Of a stretch of DNA of 64,000 nucleotides, positions 44,712-54,032 are shown piece by piece. The notes under the pieces are model-generated. The model had not been told where the DNA came from. It made no database searches and saw nothing but the letters and a program-made list of their open reading frames with translations. The translations under genes and the position numbers were made by a program. Origin of the DNA: Arthrospira sp. PCC 9108 (GTDB taxonomy: Bacteria; Cyanobacteriota; Cyanobacteriia; Cyanobacteriales; Microcoleaceae); the NCBI GenBank assembly GCA_016745315.1, contig CP066886.1, positions 1,705,501-1,769,500 on the forward strand, given 5' to 3'. Positions within the stretch are counted from its first letter, which is position 1. Every line of letters begins with the position of its first letter.

Positions 44712-45566
44712 TCAATTATCATGCTCAAATACCATGATACCTGAACCTGATGCGTTTTGGAAGGTCATCACCAAATTATTACCATTAGTCCGAAACTCTT
44801 GCACCCCCTCTAAAGCCTGCATAAACTGCGATTCTTGAGTCATTAACTCTGGTTCACAAGCCATGGAAGTTGAGGCTAAGGTGGTAATTTCTAATTGCTG
44901 GTCTTTCACCTCATAACCACCGATTAAACGATTACAACCACCAGTTCCAGAGATGCGATTTTCGGCAAACTCCAAGGTAACTTCACTATGGGCGACGACA
45001 TCAATCATAGAGTCAGATTTTGTCCAAAATAACAACCGCCACGGCTTATTTAACATTGAGTCCAAACTGGCTTGCTCATGCTTGGTAAACACCATAAAAC
45101 CCGACCCTGAATCATTTTGGTAATTCATGATTAAATTATCACCATTTACCCGAAACTCTTGCACACCTTCTAAGGCTTTCACAAATTGGAACTCTTGGCT
45201 CATTAAGGGTTCTTCGCAAGCCATTCTCGTGCCACCTACCCCACTAATTTCTAGGCGATTATCATGGACTTTATAGCCTGCCATTAAACGATTACATCCC
45301 GCCGAACCACTAACTCCATTTTGGTCAAAAGCTAGGGTGATTTCACTACCAGAAACCACATCAACTAACCTATCAGCTTGACTCCAGAATGAGAGTTTCC
45401 AGCTACTATCTGCAATGGGGTGATTCATAGCTATATATTGTTCAGAAATATTTTGATTAAACACTGACCCAGACTGGGCTATCCCTTGATTAGCAAACCA
45501 TAAGGGAGAAGCGATCGCACAGGTAGCTACGACCATTAAACTCTTCCATTGACTTAGTTTTAACAT
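44712..45566 (-). CDS. Exported protein with two META/HslJ domains
   Basis: 284 aa with signal peptide (about 1-30, SLMVVATCAIASPLWFANQGIAQ). It contains two tandem META (DUF306/HslJ-like) domains of about 110 residues: first SGSAGCNRLMAGY ... TRMACEEPLMSQE, second SGTGGCNRLIGGY ... TSMACEPELMTQE. The Cys of each GCNR/MACE pair probably forms a disulphide outside the cytoplasm. An internal duplication is obvious (RLVDVVSGSEITLAF / SMIDVVAHSEVTLEF). META proteins are often linked to stress or heat resistance in the envelope; the exact role is unknown. Start ATG 45566 has AAGGAG 10 bases upstream. Confidence 0.88.
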   Translation of the reverse strand: MLKLSQWKSLMVVATCAIASPLWFANQGIAQSGSVFNQNISEQYIAMNHPIADSSWKLSFWSQADRLVDVVSGSEITLAFDQNGVSGSAGCNRLMAGYKVHDNRLEISGVGGTRMACEEPLMSQEFQFVKALEGVQEFRVNGDNLIMNYQNDSGSGFMVFTKHEQASLDSMLNKPWRLLFWTKSDSMIDVVAHSEVTLEFAENRISGTGGCNRLIGGYEVKDQQLEITTLASTSMACEPELMTQESQFMQALEGVQEFRTNGNNLVMTFQNASGSGIMVFEHDN

Positions 45567-45620
45567 CTTTTTTCACTCCTTAGCAATTCACGAATTAACC
45601 ATCTAAGTAGAGGAAATCCT

Positions 45621-45642
45621 GTGGGTTTCTGACCCACGTTTT
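45621..45642 (+). terminator. Terminator-like hairpin with no gene before it on its strand
   Basis: GTGGGT-TTCTG-ACCCAC followed by GTTTTT on the plus strand. The plus-strand side upstream carries no gene, so it might end an antisense or small RNA, or simply be a leader hairpin of the META gene. The rest of 45567-45918 shows only a short AGTCAACAGTC-like repeat near 45818. Confidence 0.4.
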
Positions 45643-45918
45643 TAAATCACACTAACCGTAAATTTGGCATCATCTAACACCAGGAATTATTGGGCTTAAA
45701 TCTCTGGATGCTGTCAGTTTGCTTAATTTTTTCCATCCATCTTGATGATAAGACATAAGTTGACATCTGCCCTCACCATTTTAGGTAATGCGATCGGGTG
45801 ATTACAATGTGTCAAAAGTCAACAGTCAATAGTAAACAGTTAGATATAGCCAAAACCCAATGACCAAGCCCATGAGAGATGGGGTTAATAACTAAGAAAC
45901 TGATCATTGTGGTTGGTG

Positions 45919-47394
45919 TTAGTTAAACAGTTGTTGAGTCAATAGGCGAGGCATAGGTAAAATAATGGTTAGTAAAACTGCCAAAGTAATCAATCCGATT
46001 ATATCTCGGATCTCATCAACTTCACTAACATCATTAAGGGCTGGTTCATGATTAAGGGGTAAAAAGAATAGCAGGATGGCTAAAATCATAAATTCCGACT
46101 GAATTAAAGCCACGAATAACATCAAAAAGCGGGTAATTTGACCAATAATCAGACTCAGGCGCTGACCAAACATAGCATGGACCATGTGGCCTCCATCTAA
46201 TTGACCAATAGGAAGTAAATTAAAAGCGGAAATCACTAAGCCTATATATCCAGCGATCGCCACCGGGTGTAAATTGATAGCCATACCCCGGCTTAAAGCA
46301 TCTCCTAAAGCGAGTTTTGCCAAGATAGTTAAAAACATCGAAAACCTAGGATTAAGGGCATTAAAGGTCAAAATTCCCGACTTATCAGGCACAATATCGA
46401 CGACTTCCGAATGAGCAAATCCCCAGAATAATAAAGGAATAGTCACCAGTAAACCAGCCCAGGGACCAGCGACACTGACATCAAATAAAGCGCGGCGGTG
46501 GGGATATGGCGATCGCGTTTGAATAAAAGCGCCAACAGTTCCGAGAAAAAAGGGAACTGGAATAAAATAGGGGGGGGTGACCTGAATCTGATGGTATCTA
46601 GCGGTCAAATAGTGGCATAACTCATGAACCCCCAAAATCGCCATTAAAGCGACAGCATAGGGAAACCCGGTCAACAATAGGGAAGGATCATCCTGCCAAT
46701 CCTGATTTGATATTCCCATAATTGTGCTTCCCGCGACAGTAGTGGTAAACAGAGTAATCACCATGAGCGCCAAGGCTAACAGAGGCTGACTCAGCAGGTC
46801 TTGATCAGATTTGGGAGTCCCGTCGGGGTGACGTTGGGGATTTGGGACTAGGGCGAATAGGGGTTTATCAGATAAATCTCGTTGAAATATTACCAAAAAG
46901 CGATCGCCAAAATTTGCCTCAATTTTCTCTCGTACCGTTTGATAAGCTATATCAGGTTGCGATCGCAATTGACCCCGACAAATCACCGCCTGGGGTCGAT
47001 ATTCCACATCATGCAACGGAAACACAGACCAAGGGAAACAAGCCCTTAATTTAGTCTCCTCACTCTGGCTGATAGGTGACACAGGTTCTGGAGTTTTGGT
47101 AGTTTCTGACACAGACGAATCTGTTTCACTTCCGGCATCTTCTGGGGTAGGATATTGCCGACCAATATGCACCAAAATCCAATATAGACAAGGACAGACA
47201 ATAAATGGAATAATCACCAGTAAAGCCGGAATCGGGGCCTGTTTGCCATAAATTATCACCCAGCCACTCCAGATAAAAGCAGGTGCCATCATCACCAACC
47301 ACAATATCCAAACCGGAGTCCTGGTAATGCGGGTGACACTTTGGCGCAAAACTAAATAAGTAACAAGTCCTAGAATTAGTAGTAATAAAACCAT
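45919..47394 (-). CDS. Site-2 protease family (M50) membrane metalloprotease
   Basis: 491 aa from ATG 47394; ATG 47445 is possible and the frame stays open to TTG 47529, inside the divergent neighbour. About eight TM segments. The zinc motif GVHELCHYLTARYH (HExxH) and the third ligand motif NLLPIGQLDGGH are both intact, as expected for intramembrane proteases. The N-terminal soluble stretch (AVICRGQLRSQPDIAYQTVREKIEANFGDRFLVIFQRDL) resembles the EGY1-like branch found in cyanobacteria and chloroplasts. It probably cleaves membrane-bound regulators or assists thylakoid membrane biogenesis; the substrate is unknown. It is divergent from the metallo-beta-lactamase-like gene. Confidence 0.88.
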   Translation of the reverse strand: MVLLLLILGLVTYLVLRQSVTRITRTPVWILWLVMMAPAFIWSGWVIIYGKQAPIPALLVIIPFIVCPCLYWILVHIGRQYPTPEDAGSETDSSVSETTKTPEPVSPISQSEETKLRACFPWSVFPLHDVEYRPQAVICRGQLRSQPDIAYQTVREKIEANFGDRFLVIFQRDLSDKPLFALVPNPQRHPDGTPKSDQDLLSQPLLALALMVITLFTTTVAGSTIMGISNQDWQDDPSLLLTGFPYAVALMAILGVHELCHYLTARYHQIQVTPPYFIPVPFFLGTVGAFIQTRSPYPHRRALFDVSVAGPWAGLLVTIPLLFWGFAHSEVVDIVPDKSGILTFNALNPRFSMFLTILAKLALGDALSRGMAINLHPVAIAGYIGLVISAFNLLPIGQLDGGHMVHAMFGQRLSLIIGQITRFLMLFVALIQSEFMILAILLFFLPLNHEPALNDVSEVDEIRDIIGLITLAVLLTIILPMPRLLTQQLFN

Positions 47395-47520
47395 AATGAT
47401 ATTTTGATCGCAGGGAACACCGTAACCGGGAATCAGGGAAACCATAAAAGAGGATCTGGTATAGTTTACCGATAACTCGTTGAGATTCAAAAATAGCCCA
47501 TAGCAACACCAAACAGCGTA

Positions 47521-48168
47521 ATGGTCCAACAGCAGTCTACAACCAAACCACCGAAACCTATTTTTGAAACAATTTATGGATTTTCACCAAACCGAGATAC
47601 TCTAGGTGGGACAGCTTACCTTATTGTAGAAAATTCAGGTAATATCTTGATCGATGCTCCCCCTTGGACAGAAACTGAGCAAAGGTTTATCCAGGAACAG
47701 GGGAGCCTACAATGGTTAGTGATCACCCATCGCGGCGCTATGGGTAAGGCTAGGGAAATTCAGAAAGCCACTGGCTGTCGAATTTTGTGCCAAGAACAGG
47801 AAACCTATCTGTTACCAGAAGCTGAGGTCATATCTTTTGAAAGGGAATTTTCCCTAACTCCTGAAATGACGGTGATTTGGACTCCTGGACATTCTCCCGG
47901 TTCCTCCTGTGTTTATACTTCCCAGTATGGGGGGATATTGTTTTCAGGTCGCCATCTGTTACCTGATGCTAAGGGTAAGCCTGTCCCCCTGCGAACTGCT
48001 AAAACTTTTCACTGGTCGAGACAACTTCGCAGTGTGGGGGTTCTATTGGATAGATTTACGCCGGAAACGTTACAATGGATTTGTCCTGGGGCTAGTATTG
48101 GCTTATTACGGGGTAAGTTGGCGATCGCTCAAGGTTATCACCAAATCGCTGATAGCATTAGGGAATAG
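47521..48168 (+). CDS. Metallo-beta-lactamase-fold protein with degenerate metal site
   Basis: 215 aa, cytosolic. The fold is clear: TAYLIVENSGNILIDAPPWTE, WLVITHRGAMGKAREIQ, VIWTPGHSPGSSCVY, GGILFSGRHLLP. The HxHxDH metal motif is replaced by THRGAMG and the later Asp (usually in SGD) by Arg (FSGRHLL); only the GHSPGS His remains. Catalysis through two metals therefore looks lost. A related cyanobacterial subfamily with the same change is recalled but not verified. It starts at ATG 47521, 126 bp from the preferred divergent S2P start. Confidence 0.78.
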   Translation: MVQQQSTTKPPKPIFETIYGFSPNRDTLGGTAYLIVENSGNILIDAPPWTETEQRFIQEQGSLQWLVITHRGAMGKAREIQKATGCRILCQEQETYLLPEAEVISFEREFSLTPEMTVIWTPGHSPGSSCVYTSQYGGILFSGRHLLPDAKGKPVPLRTAKTFHWSRQLRSVGVLLDRFTPETLQWICPGASIGLLRGKLAIAQGYHQIADSIRE

Positions 48169-48243
48169 CTAACCTGAATTGTCCTTTGCCGCTTTTGTGG
48201 CAAAATATTCTATAGCTGTTGCTAAATTTATCCCCAAATAATT

Positions 48244-48708
48244 ATGACTTCTGCAACTACACTTTCCGATGCTCCTGATTTGACAGGTGATGATTACATT
48301 GTCATTGGTTTAGCCCACTGCTTTATTAAAGAAGATGGGGAAGTCCAACCTGTTACTATCGCCGAACCCATCCCCTCAGCCGCCTTAGAAGCTATTATCA
48401 AGGGTATTCCTACCTCCTATAAAATCGCCTCTGCTGTGACCCTGGGAACCTTACTCACCGATGAGTCTGTTACACTTCCTCAAGCCTTCAGCCCAGACAC
48501 TCAACTTTGCGACGACTTTAGAGAACGTACCATCGCCGCCGCGCGTACCTACAAACGCCGTGAGGTGGCTAAGTCTCATATTCCAGTCGGAACTACCTTC
48601 GAGAAATTGAACTTTTCCACCGAACGCAAACGCCTACTTAATTCTGAACGAATTGTTAGCACGGAAGATAACGTTAAGCAACACGCCTACACCCACCAAG
48701 TTCTCTAG
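48244..48708 (+). CDS. Conserved hypothetical protein
   Basis: 154 aa, soluble, no signal. It has an acidic N-terminus (SDAPDLTGDDYIVIGLAHCFIKEDGEVQ), a helix-rich middle (PSAALEAIIKGIPTSYKIASAVTLGTLL) and a basic C-terminal third (RRKRLLNSERIV). It looks like a conserved cyanobacterial protein, but I cannot name the family or function. It lies 75 bp after the MBL-fold gene on the same strand. Its stop TAG overlaps the opposite-strand stop of the sensor kinase at the palindrome CTAG (48705-48708). Confidence 0.7.
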   Translation: MTSATTLSDAPDLTGDDYIVIGLAHCFIKEDGEVQPVTIAEPIPSAALEAIIKGIPTSYKIASAVTLGTLLTDESVTLPQAFSPDTQLCDDFRERTIAAARTYKRREVAKSHIPVGTTFEKLNFSTERKRLLNSERIVSTEDNVKQHAYTHQVL

Positions 48709-50900
48709 TTGCACTTTAGCGGTATATATATTCTGAACTCCAAGCCGCCTTGGGGTGGGGAAACACAAGCGATTTCACCACCATGCTTTTCAAGCACTAG
48801 GTGATGGGCTATAGACAATCCTAGGGCGGTTCTTTGACCACAGGTAGGCGTGGCTAGTAATGGTTCAAATACCTGTTGAAAGTCCTCTGGGCTTAAACTC
48901 AGACCATTATCAGCTATGGAAATCATCACCCCTTTTTTGTCTTTCGACTCCACTATAGTAGTGGTTACTGACAGGGTAGGATGAGCTATGCGATCGCTTC
49001 CTACCATCGCCATTTCTAGCCGATCTATATGGTAGGTGATCAGATTCATAAATACCTGATTTAATTGTCCGGGATAACACTCGATTAACGGTAAATCTCC
49101 ATAGGTTTTTACCAGTTTTATACTCCCTCGCCCTCCCTTAGCCTGTAGGCGATTTTGCAAAATCAGCAAGGTACTATCTAAGCCCTCATGAATATTCGCC
49201 GCCTTCATTTGGGCTTCATCTAGGCGGGTAAATACACGCAGCGATCGCACCACGTCCCTAATGCGTTCCGCTCCCACCTGCATAGATTCAAACATCTTCG
49301 GTAAATCTATTTTAATAAAATCATAACCTATCTCCTCCATTTCTTCCTCAATTTCTGGCGGGGTTTCTGGATAATACTGTTTATATAAATCTACCAATCT
49401 CAGTAGATCCTCAATATACTTATATCCATGACCCAGATTCCCAAAAATGAAATTAACCGGATTATTAATTTCATGAGCAATTCCCGCCACTAATTGTCCC
49501 AGAGAAGACATTTTTTCAGTTTGCACCAATTGGGTTTGGGTGCGTTGTAACTGTACTAAAGCCGCTTCTAACTCGCTACGGCGGCGAGTTTCCTGTTCCT
49601 CACTTAGGCGCAGTGCAATTTCCATATTACGGCGTTCGGTAATATCTAACCCAACAAATACCGCCGCCGCGCCTCGATGATATTTTTGAGCTACAATTAA
49701 ATAGGTGCGTGGTTCACCCTTAACATTAGCAATAATTTCCCGCGAACTTGTCCAGTTATTGCTATCAAAAAAAGCATAGACAAATTGATTGAATTCTGGG
49801 CTGGTTTGCAGAAAACCTACCTCTTTACCGATGAATTGATGGGTGGGTACACCATAAGCATTAGCTAGGTGTTGATTAACCCCTAAATATCTTAGGTCTG
49901 AACTTACCCAAGACACTAACCCTGGTACCGCATTCAAAACAGCTTCGAGTTGGTCGCGCGACTCGGTAATGACTGAGGAAGCCGCTTGACGTTCGGAGAT
50001 ATCTCTAGCAAACCAACAGAGTAGTGGTAAGGTGGGAGAATGGCGATCGCCTGTTTGTATGGCAGTATTAACTTTAATATTAATATCTGAGGGTTTAACC
50101 TCCAAATAGTTAACATTCACTTCCACAGGACAAATTATGCCATGGCGACAACTATGGCGTGATTCAAAAGTTAGCGAACCTTTATGGCGAATATCCTCGC
50201 ACTGGACAGACCAGATAGTTGGGGATAGGTCAGGGTCAATATCGTAGATTTTCAGTTTGAGTAATTCCGCCCGGGAATAGCCTAATAGCCTACAGGCGGT
50301 GTCGTTAACATAGCATAACCTACCATCAAGGGTAATCCACAATACCGCATCCGCCGCCCTATCCATGGCTAATTGGGTCAGTTGTAGGGTATCTTTTAAC
50401 TGTTTCGATTCTGTAATGGCTTCTAACGACAGGATTAAACCAGCGATCGCCCCGGTTTCCGTTTTCCAAGGCTTGACAACCCATTTCACCCATTCTATAC
50501 TGCCATCACTCAGGCTCAGACAGGTTTCTAATTCCCAAATGTCTAAGGTTCCTGCTAAGGATGCCTCCGCGTTTTCATGCCAGCGATCTGATAAGTTGGG
50601 AAATAGCTGATCATGGCATACACCCAGTAAATTCTCGGAAATTTGACTATCACTATAGTGGTCTTGCCATGGCTGGGATATAGCCACATAACGCATTTGG
50701 CGATCGACCATAGCGATCGCTGTCGGCATTGATGCCATCAGTTGATTAAATAGTATATCTCCTGATCTCCCTGGAACTGCTGCACTATACATAGAATTAT
50801 AGCTACAATTATAGCCATTGCTAACTGATGCCGCCTCCTGGGATGAAAAAGATTGTGTGGACTGGTTATTCACAATTCGCGATACTCCGGTTAATTGCAT
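48705..50900 (-). CDS. PAS-domain sensor histidine kinase with eroded ATP-binding site
   Basis: 731 aa, no TM, so cytosolic. Three PAS domains: about 52-165 (MPTAIAMVDRQMRYVAISQPW), 180-305 (RAADAVLWITLDGRLCYVNDTACRLLGYSRAEL) and 320-430 (VLNAVPGLVSWVSSDLRYLGVN). A coiled-coil with LVQTEKMSSLGQLVAGIAHEINNP follows (H-box, His intact). In the HATPase domain the N-box reads NLITYHIDRL where related kinases have N-x-x-x-N-A, G1 reads DNGLSL (normally DNGPG) and G2 RTALGLSI (normally GTGLGL). So ATP binding may be weak or lost, and the protein may only accept phosphate or act as a scaffold. The kinase family is certain, its activity is not. Confidence 0.88.
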   Translation of the reverse strand: MQLTGVSRIVNNQSTQSFSSQEAASVSNGYNCSYNSMYSAAVPGRSGDILFNQLMASMPTAIAMVDRQMRYVAISQPWQDHYSDSQISENLLGVCHDQLFPNLSDRWHENAEASLAGTLDIWELETCLSLSDGSIEWVKWVVKPWKTETGAIAGLILSLEAITESKQLKDTLQLTQLAMDRAADAVLWITLDGRLCYVNDTACRLLGYSRAELLKLKIYDIDPDLSPTIWSVQCEDIRHKGSLTFESRHSCRHGIICPVEVNVNYLEVKPSDINIKVNTAIQTGDRHSPTLPLLCWFARDISERQAASSVITESRDQLEAVLNAVPGLVSWVSSDLRYLGVNQHLANAYGVPTHQFIGKEVGFLQTSPEFNQFVYAFFDSNNWTSSREIIANVKGEPRTYLIVAQKYHRGAAAVFVGLDITERRNMEIALRLSEEQETRRRSELEAALVQLQRTQTQLVQTEKMSSLGQLVAGIAHEINNPVNFIFGNLGHGYKYIEDLLRLVDLYKQYYPETPPEIEEEMEEIGYDFIKIDLPKMFESMQVGAERIRDVVRSLRVFTRLDEAQMKAANIHEGLDSTLLILQNRLQAKGGRGSIKLVKTYGDLPLIECYPGQLNQVFMNLITYHIDRLEMAMVGSDRIAHPTLSVTTTIVESKDKKGVMISIADNGLSLSPEDFQQVFEPLLATPTCGQRTALGLSIAHHLVLEKHGGEIACVSPPQGGLEFRIYIPLKCN

Positions 50901-51093
50901 CTAGTTGGCACAGTTAGAAATTACAGAGGAACATTGGAGCGTTTCGGATCATTTATGTTCTATTTCTGTTCCATTTCTACGTTCCATGTCAATTATTATG
51001 GGGGGTCTCACCCTCCATTGTATTCTTTGTTACTGATTTTGTCTATATCCCTTTTCAGCCTATGTTCCACGCCCCTATAGCCAGCGGACTGGG

Positions 51094-53253
51094 TAGGGTG
51101 CGTCAGAAGCGGACTCTCTGAATCCTCACCGGACAATTTGCGCCTGACGCACCACAGCTTAATCATATAATCCGTAGGGTGCGTCAGAAGCGGACTCTCT
51201 GAATCCTCACCGGAATTTGCGCCTGACGCACCACCTATTAATATAATCCGTAGGGTGCGTCAGAAGCGGACTCTCTGAATCCTCACCGGACAATTTGCGC
51301 CTGACGCACCACCTATTAATATAATCCGTAGGGTGCGTCAGAAGCGGACTCTCTGAATCCTCACCGGACAATTTGCGCCTGACGCACCACAGCACAGCGA
51401 TCGCCATGGTGCGTCAGAAATCCATTTCTTCCCTTGATGATAATTATCCGTATCTGACGCACCCTACAGGTTGACATCTATTTTAGGCTGACGCACCACA
51501 GCACAGCGATCGCCATGGTGCGTCAGAAATCCATTTCTTCCCTTGATGATAATTATCCGTATCTGACGCACCCTACAGGTTGACATCTATTTTAGGCTGA
51601 CGCACCACAGCACAGCGATCGCCATGGTGCGTCAGAAATCCATTTCCTCTTGACATCTATTTTAGGCTGACGCACCACAGCACAGCGATCGCCATGGTGC
51701 GTCAGAAATCCATTTCTTCCCTTGATGATAATTATCCGTATCTGACGCACCCTACAGGGTTACATCTATTTTAGGCTGACGCACCACAGCTTGATCATAT
51801 AATCCGTAGGGTGCGTCAGAAGCGGACTCTCTGAATCCTCACCGGACAATTTGCGCCTGACGCACCACCTATTAATATAATCCGTAGGGTGCGTCAGAAG
51901 CGGACCATATGAATCCTCACCGGACAATTTGCGCCTGACGCACCACAGCACAGCGATCGCCATGGTGCGTCAGAAATCCATTTCTTCCCTTGATGATAAT
52001 TATCCGTATCTGACGCACCTTACAGGTTGACATCTATTTTAGGCTGACGCACCACAGCACAGCGATCGCCATGGTGCGTCAGAAATCCATTTCCTCTTGA
52101 CATCTATTTTAGGCTGACGCACCACAGCACAGCGATCGCCATGGTGCGTCAGAAATCCATTTCTTCCCTTGATGATAATTATCCGTATCTGACGCACCCT
52201 ACAGGGTTACATCTATTTTAGGCTGACGCACCACAGCTTGATCATATAATCCGTAGGGTGCGTCAGAAGCGGACTCTCTGAATCCTCACCGGACAATTTG
52301 CGCCTGACGCACCACCTATTAATATAATCCGTAGGGTGCGTCAGAAGCGGACCATATGAATCCTCACCGGACAATTTGCGCCTGACGCACCACAGCACAG
52401 CGATCGCCATGGTGCGTCAGAAATCCATTTCTTCCCTTGATGATAATTATCCGTATCTGACGCACCCTACAGGTTGACATCTATTTTAGGCTGACGCACC
52501 ACAGCACAGCGATCGCCATGGTGCGTCAGAAATCCATTTCTTCCCTTGATGATAATTATCCGTATCTGACGCACCTTACAGGTTGACATCTATTTTAGGC
52601 TGACGCACCACAGCACAGCGATCGCCATGGTGCGTCAGAAATCCATTTCTTCCCTTGATGATAATTATCCGTATCTGACGCACCCTACAGGGTTACATCT
52701 ATTTTAGGCTGACGCACCACAGCTTGATCATATAATCCGTAGGGTGCGTCAGAAGCCGACTATATGAATCCTCACCGGACAATTTGCGCCTGACGCACCA
52801 CAGCACAGCGATCGCCATGGTGCGTCAGAAATCCATTTCTTCCCTTGATGATAATTATCCGTATCTGACGCACCTTACAGGTTGACATCTATTTTAGGCT
52901 GACGCACCACAGCACAGCGATCGCCATGGTGCGTCAGAAATCCATTTCTTCCCTTGATGATAATTATCCGTATCTGACGCACCTTACAGGTTGACATCTA
53001 TTTTAGGCTGACGCACCACAGCACAGCGATCGCCATGGTGCGTCAGAAATCCATTTCCTCTTGACATCTATTTTAGGCTGACGCACCACAGCACAGCGAT
53101 CGCCATGGTGCGTCAGAAATCCATTTCCTCTTGACATCTATTTTAGGCTGACGCACCACAGCACAGCGATCGCCATGGTGCGTCAGAAATCCATTTCTTC
53201 CCTTGATTATAATTATCCTTATCTGACGCACCCCACAGGTTGACATCTATTTT
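51094..53253. repeat. 2.2-kb array of palindromic GGTGCGTCAG/CTGACGCACC units
   Basis: About 24 units by my count: nine of type A (GGTGCGTCAGAAGCGGAC core) and fifteen of type B (GGTGCGTCAGAAATCCATTT core). Each is bounded by inverted GGTGCGTCAG and CTGACGCACC. Type B comes as 109-bp long and 70-bp short forms that differ by a 39-bp deletion. Each B unit starts with a HIP1 site (GCGATCGC) and CATGG. A 447-bp higher-order block (from 51696 and again from 52143) repeats the order B-A-A-B. No gene found; minus-strand frames at 51207-51407, 51766-51963 and 52213-52410 are by-products. Confidence 0.93.
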
Positions 53254-53263
53254 GCCTGATTAA

Positions 53264-53782
53264 TTACCCCATATTTAATCTGTCTAACTGATGGTAATTA
53301 AACATAATTTTCTGAATTTTGGCGAAGACCGAACCTAATTCTATTTGGTCAATAGGTAGTAAATCCAGAACCTCTAAAACCCGTTGCAATCCCAAAATAA
53401 TTTCTGCCCGCAAGTGTAGGGCGGGAAATCCTGGTAATAAATCCTGCGCCCCTTGTCTGATAGCCCAAAGACGTTCTGCCTGTGAGACTTTTGCGGCGGT
53501 TTCATGGGTTAAAATAACTTGAACTTCGGGATAGTTAAAATTACACCAACGACAAAATTCATAGGGGCTTTGTTCTTGCTTTATAAAATACATGACATCA
53601 ACAATACATAAATCAGGGAGCTGGTTTATCAGAGATTTCTTCTGCAACAATAACTGTAAATGGGAGGATTTATAGTAGTTGTAAACTGATAGACCTTGGG
53701 AAGACAAGATTAAATTCCAAATCATTTGCTGTGGCTTCGAGATTTGAGCAACTAGGACAGTTTTAGGAGGGTTATTTATCAT
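53264..53782 (-). CDS. Receiver-like (pseudo-receiver) protein
   Basis: 172 aa from ATG 53782 (an in-frame GTG lies four codons before). Secondary-structure pattern of a CheY-type receiver: beta1 KTVLVAQIS, helix, LPDLCIVDVMYF (Asp in the phospho-site position), PEVQVILTHET (beta4/Thr) and AIRQGAQDLLPGF (like the GA-x-D-Y/F-L-x-KP end). The acidic pair after beta1 is missing (AQ instead of DD) and the terminal Lys is not in KP context. So phosphorylation is doubtful and it may bind partners constitutively. The C-terminal 40 residues are helical. It adjoins the large repeat array and diverges from the FAD/Rieske gene. Confidence 0.65.
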   Translation of the reverse strand: MINNPPKTVLVAQISKPQQMIWNLILSSQGLSVYNYYKSSHLQLLLQKKSLINQLPDLCIVDVMYFIKQEQSPYEFCRWCNFNYPEVQVILTHETAAKVSQAERLWAIRQGAQDLLPGFPALHLRAEIILGLQRVLEVLDLLPIDQIELGSVFAKIQKIMFNYHQLDRLNMG

Positions 53783-54032
53783 ACAAAAACTCACTTTTTG
53801 TTAATCAAGCACAATCCCATCAGTCGAAATAAATCAACCTTCAGTAATAGCTTTTAATGGTTTTTGTAGAGACACCCTTAACCTAAATAACAAGAATCAC
53901 CAAATCTTGAAATCCGACTGACTAAAATTTAGACTCCGTGTTATGATCTATAAAATAGCCGTTTTTAAACTCAACCCCAAGTGCTAATTATAGCATGGGG
54001 ACTGGTAATCTTAATCTCAATCAACTAATTAG

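Noticed and set aside
51207..52410. Three minus-strand frames of about 65 codons (VRRKLSGEDS repeats)
   Set aside because: Translation of palindromic units; no start signals and the pattern follows the repeats.
51094..53253. CRISPR array
   Set aside because: Repeats are long and palindromic, spacers are themselves repeated and not unique, and no cas genes are nearby.
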